Source: Porites lobata (Eukaryota; Cnidaria; Anthozoa; Scleractinia; Poritidae). Taken from it: DNA of 64,000 nt. The notes under the pieces were generated by a model, which was not told the origin of the DNA, did no database searches, and saw nothing but the letters and a program-made list of their open reading frames with translations. Made by a program: the position numbers and the translations under genes. The number at the start of each line of letters is the position of its first letter. The first letter of the stretch is position 1. Where the stretch lies: contig CALNXK010000046.1 of NCBI GenBank assembly GCA_942486035.1, positions 225,001 through 289,000 of the forward strand, written 5' to 3'. Of the stretch, positions 55,051 to 64,000 are shown in pieces.

Positions 55051-56576
55051 GCTGTAAACTTTCCCGCGTCAAGTCAGAGGTCAGAAAAATTCTAGACTAC
55101 AATATTCCAGAAAGTAAGATCTGCTACGATTTCACAACCATCCCTTAGTCTTCGGGAAATTTGCTATTACCGTATGTCAAGTTGCTGAGTCGCCGCTGAG
55201 TGCCGTTTTCTGTCCAAGAGCCTGAGACGTTATTCTCGATTGATAACAGTCGAAAGTGATGACAAAATATTAGAACACAGTTTTGATCAGCTAGATAACA
55301 AAAGGGCGGCAAGCGACCATAGCTGAAGCGAGCGATTTGATATCCGAAGTAATGAACTGGGATTTCCGGTCGTAGGTGAGAACTAATAAACTCAGGCTTG
55401 GAAGGTGTCCAGTTCAAGTGTGCACGGAAATCATACTAGACATTTTGATTATCTAGGATGCTGAATTGTCTTTTTATATTTTCCGGTTTATATATATCGG
55501 CATATTTTCAACCTCATAGCTGTAGGGGGAGAAGCAGCCTGCCAGGAGGCTCGACGCGCGAGCCGGTGTGCGAAGCATGCCAGAGTGAGTCTGGCTAGCC
55601 TAATCGGTAACTACCAGCTGTCCACAAACAACCTCCCTAACCCCATCCCCTAGTGTTTTGTATTGACACCTCAGCCAGTTCGTGCATTCTTCATTCATGA
55701 CCCATTTTTTACCTGAATATATAACATATCCGATTCTTTCGGCTGAAGCAAACGACGAGGAGCATTCCCTTTTACATACAAATCAGAGATAACCCCTTCC
55801 AGATTGACATTTCAACAGTAACTTGACCTGTAACTCTGTATTTAGCTATCGGGTGTAGTCGCTCTAGTCAAGTCAAGTACCTGAAAGATTATACCCTTCC
55901 GCTATGAATGATGTGCCCACATCCGTTTAATGTTAATTCTTGTTGCCAAACTGACATTATAATGTACACCATCGCGCTGAATAATGCAAATACTGAATGG
56001 ATATGGACGTGACACAAGAAGTGCAAAAGAAGGATTCTGACTATCTCTCGCGCATTGAAATAATCAGTTTTGTAAGATACAGTACCAAGGCATTATAAAA
56101 CTGTTTGATAACAATTAAAATTGTTATCAGCTAAACCATACAGCTTTTCACCTCATTGACGTTCTGCAAATCGTAACAACGTGTTTGAAGACCCCTTTGA
56201 AAATGATACAAAGAAAGCATGTGACATGTTATTAGTTTTTTTGTTAAGTTCTAAACAATGCAACATATTTTTTTTAACCGTCACATCTTTTCATGGTGTT
56301 TCTGATGGCCTCATCTGTTAAACATGTTTTTTTTTCCAATTACTTCTCCAATGACAACCTTTCGGAGTGAAAAATCTATATCCAAATCTACAGTAATTTC
56401 TTTCAACCCTCCTACTGCATGAAACTAACTCTTTCACTAAAGAAAACGGCGTGAGTCGAGATGAACTCATATTTTTCCCGACAGATTAACGTCAAAAATT
56501 TTAATTCTCTTTCACGGACAGGCATTTCAATTCTCATAAACACACGCAGCCAAATATTCCAGCGACGTCTTTTTTT
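55051..56576. other. Upstream flank of the collagen gene; no other gene seen
   Basis: Should contain the promoter and 5' UTR of the collagen gene (transcribed leftwards from about 55.1 kb), but I can name no core element with confidence; TATATATA occurs near 55490, rather far away. The minus-strand ORF at 55145-55417 has no recognisable domain. Confidence 0.35.
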
Positions 56577-56585
56577 CTTATCTTT

Positions 56586-58143
56586 GGGTGTTACTAAAAC
56601 GAAGACCCAAAAACGAAGACCTAAGACCTAAGACCCCTTGGACTAAAACGAAGACCCTATGGACTAAAACGAAGACCCCCATGGACTAAAACGAAGACCC
56701 CATGGACTAAAGCGAAGACCCCCATGGACTAAAACGAAGACCCCATGGACTAAAACAAAGACCCCATGGACTAAAACGACTGCTGCTAACCGCTGAGGGC
56801 AATGCCCGCTCCCGTAATTTGTTACGGCGATTTGGGAATGTTGTGGAATTTCCTCTGCAGTATTTTGTTGTGATAGTCAAGTCTATCACTTACCTTTTCT
56901 TCAGGTTTCTTTGCGGAAAATATTTTGCATGTTTTAAACCTCTCTGGAAGTGTTTACGGTGAAGATGATGTCAGTTTTATTTAAATGAAAGCTTTTTGCA
57001 GGGTGAAGGCGAGGGAGCCCTCTAGTGTGTCGTGTGGTTATAACGCGCGTGTGGTTATAATGCGATTGGCGTGACAATGGGAGGCCTAGACAATCAAAGG
57101 CTTATGACAGGATTTGTCTTGTAGACTTCCGCCAAACGTGTTTTGGGCGCGTAGTTGGGGTTTGAGGGAGGAGGGGGTCCATTGCCTTTCTGATATTTTA
57201 CGGTTCAAAACTCAATGTCGGATGATTTGGGTGTCATCCCGGGTGTAATGAGTTAAGAAAATATAGCCGCGTGCTCCAGCTTTCTAAAATGTCGAAGAAT
57301 TGTATCAATGCATTTAAAAAACAAAACAGTGACAACACATAGTACAGGGAGGGAATTTCTCATTGACGAATTCAAGGACAGAGGAACCTCGCGCTCTATT
57401 TATTACTTTTTACCTCATCAATAGGGGAAAAAAAGCCTTCGATCTAGAACATTACTCGAGTACAAGTTAACATTTCGAGTTTCATTTAGGCGAGGTTCAT
57501 TTGTCTTTATGCCGGGTTTTATTTGTTTTATTTATATCCCTGTCATACGCTGTTACGATATTCTGCCCTCTATTGTTAAAAAATGACTAATCTTTACGGC
57601 TTAAACAGTTGTTTTTATGATAACTGTGATAAAAAAAATAATAGAAAAAGACGGAAAAAGACAAGGGAAAAAAAAAGCTTTCATTTAAATAAAACTGACG
57701 TCATCTTCACCGTAAACACTTCCAAAGAGGTTTAAAACATGCAAAATATTTTCCGCAAAGAAACCTGAAGGAAAGGTAAGTGATAGACTTGACTATCACA
57801 ACTAAATACTGCAGAGGAAATTCCACAACATTCCCAAATCGCCGTAACAAATTACGGGAGCGGGCATTGCCCTTAGCGGTTAGCATCAGTCGTTTTAGCC
57901 ATGAGGTCTTCGTTTTAGTCCATGGGGTCTTCGTTTTAGTCCAAGGGGTCTTCGTTTTAGTCCATGGGGTCTTCGTTTTAGTCCATGGGGTCTTCGTTTT
58001 AGTCCATAGGGTCTTCGTTTTAGTCCATGGGGTCTTCGTTTTAGTCCATGGGGTCTTCGTTTTAGTCCATGGGGTCTTCGTTTTAGTCCAAGGGGTCTTA
58101 GGTCTTAGCTCTTCGTTTTTGGGTCTTCGTTTTAGTAACACCC
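56586..58143. mobile_element. 1.56-kb foldback transposon with 9-bp target-site duplication (Mutator-like, non-autonomous)
   Basis: The ends are GGGTGTTACTAAAACGAAGA (56586) and its complement TCTTCGTTTTAGTAACACCC (to 58143). The flank CTTATCTTT is duplicated exactly at 56577-56585 and 58144-58152. The arms are long (about 410 and 465 bases): outer tandem arrays of ACTAAAACGAAGACCCCATGG (20-22 bases; about eight copies left, ten right, in opposite orientation), then a unique inverted part containing CCCGCTCCCGTAATTTGTTA and TTTCTTTGCGGAAAATATTT. A central spacer of about 680 bases (57000-57677) has no ORF of note. Long translated repeats (TKTPWTKTKTPWTK, HGVFVLVHGVFVLV) are artefacts. Confidence 0.92.
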
Positions 58144-58718
58144 CTTATCTTTCTAGTCCAAAACTGGGCGGATCGGAGTTATTTAAAGAGATAAAATGTT
58201 CATGATATTTCTAAATAGACCAGCCCATGCCTAACTGTCACCTGTTTGTCAATAGGCATTACTAAACTTTTAATTTAATTAGAAAAAACGAAGGATCATT
58301 CTCAGTCAAAGTTATAATTAAGAAAAAGAAGTTCAACTTGAAATATATTCAGTCCGTACTTTTAATTAACTAGTTTTATTTTCGAGACGTATCCAAGTCA
58401 CGGCGCCATGGAAAAAGTGTAAACCACGCTACAAATTAAAATGGTAGACATTTCAAACTAGAAAAGGTGAAATCAGCTCCGGGAGGACCATTGTCTGTTC
58501 TTGGCATACTCCGGTAAACTGATCAAAAGCAAGACCCATAATTTGACAACGCCCAAGGCCAGTGGAGGGTTTCTCTAAATATCATCGGTGGTTTTAAGAC
58601 TGTTTTGACAAAGATTTGCTATTTGTTACGTCTTCTATTTAAATTTTATGTTAATGGACAAAAAGCATGTCCACTGGCGCGCTTAAAACTGCGGAGCTTC
58701 TTTAGGCGGGACCCCGGT

Positions 58719-58853
58719 GGAGCTTTGCTCTCTCCTCCGCAGAGGCCTCTTTGTATTGGAGGGAGGCTGGGGAGAAAGAAGCTTGCGCTTCCTATTTTCC
58801 GATTATTGCTATTTTTACTGTGATACCCAGCGGGAGCCTCTGCGGAGGAGAGA
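58719..58853. repeat. Inverted repeat GAGCTTTGCTCTCTCCTCCG
   Basis: GAGCTTTGCTCTCTCCTCCGCAGAGGC (58719-58745) is mirrored by GCCTCTGCGGAGGAGAGAG plus AGAGCTTTG (58834-58853 region), with a spacer of about 80 bases. Probably a short MITE; its full ends were not determined. Confidence 0.6.
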
Positions 58854-59356
58854 GAGAGCTTTGAGAAACACGAGCCAGATGTATTGGTAAGAAAAAAGGT
58901 CATTAGTCGTGACTAGTTTTCACAAAAGATTTTTCTCTCTTGGTTTCCAAAAATGAAATTAGTGTGCGAGTGAACTGTCTATACAAGGAATTTATTACCA
59001 AATGACAATCTTGCCGATTTCGTCTTCGATAAACTCGGTACAGAATCAAAATTAGGGACACCCGAGTTTAATGATTCTCGAGCCATTAAATGGAATCCCT
59101 TTAATATCTGAAGCATCAAAATCAAAGCTTTACGCATTCAGTCTTGGATCGGATCGAATACGCTTAATTACATTACGGCATATGATCGATTTCAACCAGA
59201 AGCTACTTAAAACAAGTTGCAATGACAGCATGCAAGGAAACTTTTAGTGAGATAATGATACAAAACACGTCTTTAGACTTCAGTTTGAGAAAGTTGGTGC
59301 AAGGACGGGTAGAAACTAAAAGTTCGAGACATGTGCAAGGATCATTCGGTGCGTTT

Positions 59357-59460
59357 TGGGAAACTACCCTCCTACCCCCTCCCCTAAGCCAACATTAACA
59401 CTTACTCCTCACTTAAAGCGAAACGTTGGCTTAGGGAAGGGGTAGATGGGCAGTTTCCCA
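59357..59460. mobile_element. 104-bp MITE, TGGGAAACTACCCTCCTACC ends
   Basis: The left arm TGGGAAACTACCCTCCTACC, then CCCTCCCCTAAGCCAAC, pairs with GTTGGCTTAGGGAAGGGGTA, then GATGGGCAGTTTCCCA. A decayed relative occurs at 31130-31215 (GGAAACTACCTACTATCCCT...). Confidence 0.8.
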
Positions 59461-59469
59461 GACACGTAA

Positions 59470-61430
59470 CATGTAGATCGGATCATGCAAAAGATCCCTT
59501 GTGAAGTAAATTATAAAATACTCACTTAAAGATTGTCATCCACTTGGCTGCCTGTGGCGAGCCCAGTTTATAAAATAACGTTCCATTTACTTCTCGGTTT
59601 TTTTTTCTGGGCCGAAGTCGTAGTGGGGCTGTGCCGTTCGGCTCTCCTAATCTTGACACTATTCTCACTGTGCGCCGTAACGCACAAGGGCTCCCTGTGC
59701 CCGTGCATTTAAATTCCGGCGCATCTGTGGATCCGCGGGGAACTTGTTGTGCATATATTTGTGAATTTAGTACAAATTGACCTGTTTTTCATGCGTTTTA
59801 TTCCTCTTTTCGTGAAAACGGACACCAGACACCTAGTTTGTCGCTCTGACCCACCTCCTCGCAGCTATGGCACACTCTGGCGCCTTACCTTCCCCTCCTT
59901 CCCGCTCCGGGCTCGCCCCTTCCTATAACTCATCCCAACCTTGGGGCGTTTGTGAGTGGGGGCTCCCAGTGAGAATTTATTACTATGGATTGGATTATAT
60001 TTTTAAGCCTGTCCAATCAAATTTTGGAAGTCTGGTTATGATTGGCCAGAATCGAAAGTAAAGATGACGTCATGAAGCCTAAAAGAACCACTCACAGCAT
60101 GAGATTTGGTCGTTAATTTCAAATAATAAGGTATAAGACACGAACAGCAGATGCACATCTGTGACGCAGTCACAGTCAAAGGTTTGCAAAGAAGCCATTT
60201 CTCAAGTTCATACCATGTGCCGGGTTATGGAGAAAAGATACTCACTGATAATTTTCTTCAGTTATCATTCTCAAGGTGGCATTGAGTGCACAAGCACTAT
60301 GTTTGTTCGGTATTCAGTTATTGCCGCATTATGCGTCACACTGTTTCAGGGCGATTATCTCGTTTATTATTCAAGCAAGCAAAAAGTGGAGTAACATTGT
60401 CAATTTTATACCAAACCTAATCAAAAACGCAGAATTCAGTTACAATTTTGAAGTGCAAAAAAGATAGATTTTACGCAGAGTTAAATATTACTAACTGTTC
60501 TTCGGTAATTTACGAAACTTTGCTCACTACCCAGTTAGGTGATTACTAGAAGATACTTGCTACACCTACGGCGAAAACTTCGTCAAACTTATTCTAGCTT
60601 TCACAACTAATAACGAAACGTTATAGTCTGAAGTATTTTTTTTTGTTACCCTGGGTGCCAGAGACTTTTCATGCGCGGTTTCGGGTTTCGGTCAAGTCTT
60701 ACAAGTGACCCGCTCGAAAAGCCTCTGCACGCGCTAAGCCGCGCCACTTGAATAAACGAACGCTGTTAGTTAACGGTTGAAAAATTAAGCATAAGAAACT
60801 GTCTGTGTTGGGCGATCTAAAATGATTGATTTCTTATTCCTGTTACGGATGTCAGGTTCGATCTGGATTCCTGGCTCAACTATCAAAGACCTAACAGTCG
60901 AGGAAATTAACGGTCATTCTTCAAAATGCGTAGCCTGTGTACAGACGTCCCCTCCTCCCTCAGGGAAAAATCGGGAGAGGAGACGACGCTACAAAATGCG
61001 CCTTTTTTCACGCTTAGTTGTTGTTCAAAGTATGATCACCGTTGAGACTTCCGTATATCTTTGTTAAGAGAGAGACTGTATGCAGTTTTTGACGAGGAAG
61101 GCAGGAACAACCTGACAACGTTACCGACTACAAACCTCGGACAAAATGGTGCAATAATTATGCAGAATCCAGGCAGTTAATAAATCTCTTCACTCCAAAA
61201 ACAAAAGAAAGAGACATCAGAAGATATAGTAAAGTCCTCCTCGATCTCCATAATTCTTCATAAGATACTCAGCCTCATTCATTAATTGTTAATTTCTGCA
61301 GCATCGTCGTATTTCCAGGCTAGTCAATTTTAACTCAGTATAAAAGAATATGCCACTTAACTCTTCTAACCATACAACTGCTTTGTACAGGTTAGTTGGA
61401 TAGGTATTTTGTAATTGGGTACGTACGCTA
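59470..61430. other. No gene seen
   Basis: Short ORFs only. A dispersed-repeat-like palindrome lies at about 60925-60990 (CAGACGTCCCCTCCTCCCTC ... GGGAGAGGAGACG). Confidence 0.35.
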
Positions 61431-61435
61431 TTTAA

Positions 61436-61477
61436 CAATTATTCCTCCAGCCCGAATGGGCTATTGACTCAGAGGCC

Positions 61478-61518
<41 letters not shown>

Positions 61519-61645
61519 GTTGGTCAAAAATATCGAGAATAAAAAAAATTTAGTTAGTTAAAGCTAGACTTTAATCCTTTTTTGCCGCCAAAAGTACTAG
61601 TGGGCTATAACATATAGCCTAGTAGTAGCTCAGCCAATCAGAACG

Positions 61646-61680
<35 letters not shown>

Positions 61681-61681
61681 G
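61436..61681. mobile_element. Inverted-repeat element with AGTAAAATCCAACTAGT ends
   Basis: AGTAAAATCCAACTAGTTGG (61504) and CCACTAGTTGGATTTTACT (to 61681) are inverted and enclose the unit GCTATAACATATAGC. Directly upstream is a separate hairpin (AACAATTATTCCTC ... GAGGAATAATTGTTT, 61436-61502) that may belong to the same element. Confidence 0.65.
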
Positions 61682-61689
61682 ATATGGTT

Positions 61690-63690
61690 GATATAATATC
61701 TGCTTTTATGAGCGATAAAGAGTATATATGTATATCTGTCTCGGATATCCGTTTTTGTCAGTTGCTGGTCTCTTTGGGAGGTTTGGAGCTATTTCAATAC
61801 AGCTTTTTACATCCCAGGTTTTGGTTGTGAAATTGCTACGACTTTGATTGTTTTTTCAGGGTAAAACGTGGGAGGACTGTGAGCAGCTTATGTCAAATTA
61901 TCTCAGAGAAATGAAAGCCTCCATCATTAAACAAGTTATTTTGCACTCTGTTCACCTGGCTTCATCACAAAAAGCAACCTTCATGGACGGAACAATACCT
62001 TCGTGAGACGTTCAGTAAACGTGACTGTTCCACCATCTTACAGTCATATTTAGAGCACAGAATACAACACTGGAGGAAGAAGAGGTTTCCAATTGCATAT
62101 TCCATTCAAGTAAAAAAAAAGCTGCCCTGTTACAAGCAACTGTTATGTGCCATGTACATACCCCATAGTGTTAAGTCCATCCACATCGATCAAAACTCTT
62201 CAGAAGCGTTTCTTCGTGCCGTAATGAAGATGAAAAAGTGTCTTCCAAAGTGTTTTTATTACGACAAAAGCTGTTGGTTACTATAACTTACCTTCACATT
62301 TCGCTTCTTTAGGTTCAACTGAATTGCATGGAGGATCTACTGCAGAGTAAAAAACAGTGAAAATACCTGATTAATTTGGTAGGAGAGGATTATCCTTTGT
62401 AAACAAAGCAATTTTCAAAAGCACTTAAAGGTTTTCTTGGCTATAGCAGTATTGAGAGCGGAGAACTGCCCAAAGGACAGGATACGTCAGTTCTATACTC
62501 TCATGACTTCGAGAAACAATTTCAAGGGTTTGAGCACTCTGCATACATAATATTTCCATTTTGAAGGAATCTACTTTTACATCTTTAACAAGATAATTCT
62601 GTAAGTATCTTCTAAATGACTCAGTACCAAAAAGGTTGTTCAGATGGTTAAGCGATATTCTCGTCCCAGAGAAATCATTTTACTCCTCCTTCAACAAGGC
62701 AAAGGTGTGCCCGGGGGGTGACAATGGTGACCAGAGCGAATGGTTCATGCGCGCAGTTCACTAGGAGAAAAGAGGAAGGAACAGTCAAATGCTATAGAAA
62801 AGTGGCTGCGATCGGTTTGTGTTATTGATTAGTAATACGAGAAAATAATTGGAAAGTATCATTATCACTATTGCCCCTATAGTTACATTTCTCTCTCTCA
62901 GCCAGGCCCGATTCAGATGCCGATCATCTATTTCTGAGGGCAAAATAATAAATACAGTGACTAAGGTCGCGGGGGACACCTTGCAATTGAGCTCATTGTT
63001 AGGGATTATTAAGGAAAGGAGCCCGCAACCTATTCATGGTCAGCGCGCTATGAACTGTATAGCGAGATTTTCCCGAATCTGTACATATTCTTGGGATGCT
63101 CGTGTTGTGCCGATTAATATGCATGGTATTTGGCCGCGAAGGCTTTGGTGTTGAGTTTAAGGTCCGTCTAATGTCACAGTAATCACGTGAATACACATGC
63201 AAGTGATGAAAAAATCATTCTTCGATTCACAATCACACGTAATTCAGGTACACAAATTCTGTACCAAATGAGACTTTTCGATTCGCCTTGCCAGCCGGGA
63301 ATCTATTTACCCAGGAAAATGAAAGTAGAGCCTTATCGTAGCTTAGAGCGGGACTGAGTTATCGGTAAGATACGAGTGTTAGCAAAGTCTAGAAATCCAT
63401 GTAAATTATTCAGTTTTGATTGAAGTGCATGGTTTTTGTATTTTTTAGCATACGTTTCCAAGCATGTTACGTCGCGTGTTATCTGAAAAAAAAAAAGCTT
63501 CAAAAAGCTTCAAACTCCAGTAGTAAACTAAGCTTTTTCATTATTTCTTTTGCATATCAACGGTCTTTGTTCATTAAACATGGATTGAACACCCGATTGA
63601 ATGTAAATAAGACTTCGTGCATTCGTGGCTGTATACATATCAGGTTGAGCGTTGTGTCCTGCATTACTGTTTTCATTGTATCTTTGAATG
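61690..63690. other. No gene seen
   Basis: AT-rich sequence with short ORFs and no splice-consistent chain, domain or RNA gene recognised. Confidence 0.35.
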
Positions 63691-63694
63691 CGAA

Positions 63695-63889
63695 TACAGT
63701 CAACTCCCTTTATAGTGGACACTGTAGGGATCTCGAGTCAATGTCCTCATTAGCGAGAGTCCGTAATAGCGGCAGTTTATTTCAGTCAAGCTTCTGTAAT
63801 TTATTTTTGCCCGGGATTTAACCGCTGTCCGTGTTATCGGCCGTGGTGTCCGTTATAGCGAGATGTCCTCAAGGCGGGAGTTGACTGTA
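63695..63889. mobile_element. 195-bp pogo-like MITE, TA target
   Basis: TACAGTCAACTCCC (63695) and GGGAGTTGACTGTA (to 63889): perfect 14-base inverted ends including the TA dinucleotides. The interior has TATAGTGGACACTGTAGGGA and a mirrored GGTGTCCGTTATAGCGAGAT. Confidence 0.88.
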
Positions 63890-64000
63890 TAACCTTCTCA
63901 GGCTGATTGTATCTAAGCAACTGTGATTAGAATCGTTGAATTAAATATGAGTATTGTTTACTGTGTTGTTCAATCAGTTTTCTACACGCATGTTCCGTAG

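Noticed and set aside
55145..55417. 90-codon minus-strand ORF upstream of the collagen start
   Set aside because: No signal peptide, domain or splice partner; lies where the collagen promoter or 5' UTR is expected.
57707..58205. ORFs on both strands with TKTPWTKTKTPW and HGVFVLVHGVFVLV repeats
   Set aside because: Translations of the tandem array in the arm of the foldback transposon; open on both strands because the unit lacks stops.
1..64000. CRISPR array, phage, operon or bacterial mobile system
   Set aside because: No direct-repeat/spacer layout and no compact gene strings; introns and element types are eukaryotic.

Overview
The window is eukaryotic nuclear DNA, most likely from an anthozoan cnidarian (stony coral or sea anemone type). 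Genes are split into many short exons by GT-AG introns, the non-coding DNA is AT-rich, and it is packed with short inverted-repeat transposons, tRNA-derived SINEs, a decayed Ty3/Gypsy element and cnidarian-style BEN-domain and integrase-core sequences. There is no sign of a prokaryotic operon, a CRISPR array or a phage. The organism call is inference; the gene calls were made by translating exons and checking that splice phases agree.

Layout. 1-2.5 kb (+): the last two exons of an unidentified membrane protein whose tail holds three near-identical 44-45-residue repeats. 2.5-8.3 kb: no gene seen, but inverted-repeat elements and three consecutive tandem arrays (6.85-7.65 kb). 8.3-13.5 kb: a graveyard of selfish DNA, with a broken integrase-core gene (+), a 5'-truncated Gypsy element with one LTR (-) and an acidic transposon-type ORF with an early stop (-). 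15.5-23.8 kb (+): a coiled-coil plus BEN-domain gene, one of whose introns carries nested transposons. 24.28-45.76 kb (+): 28 exons of DDX23/PRP28, the U5 snRNP DEAD-box helicase, complete from the pre-helicase region to the stop codon, but with no visible N-terminal RS-rich region. 47.65-55.05 kb (-): a complete eight-exon secreted EMI-domain collagen, tail-to-tail with DDX23. 55-64 kb: no gene seen; it contains a 1.56-kb foldback element and several MITEs.

The genes are not a functional operon; they are independent transcription units. DDX23 is a housekeeping spliceosome gene, the collagen is an extracellular matrix gene, and the BEN gene is probably a DNA-binding chromatin factor. The most distinctive features are three elements flanked by exact 9-bp target-site duplications (20.7, 48.4 and 56.6 kb; Mutator-like signature), a GC-AG intron and a duplicated splice donor in DDX23, a duplicated splice donor in the BEN gene, and clusters of palindromic AATTCCTAGGAATT units. 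I found no convincing undescribed multi-gene system.
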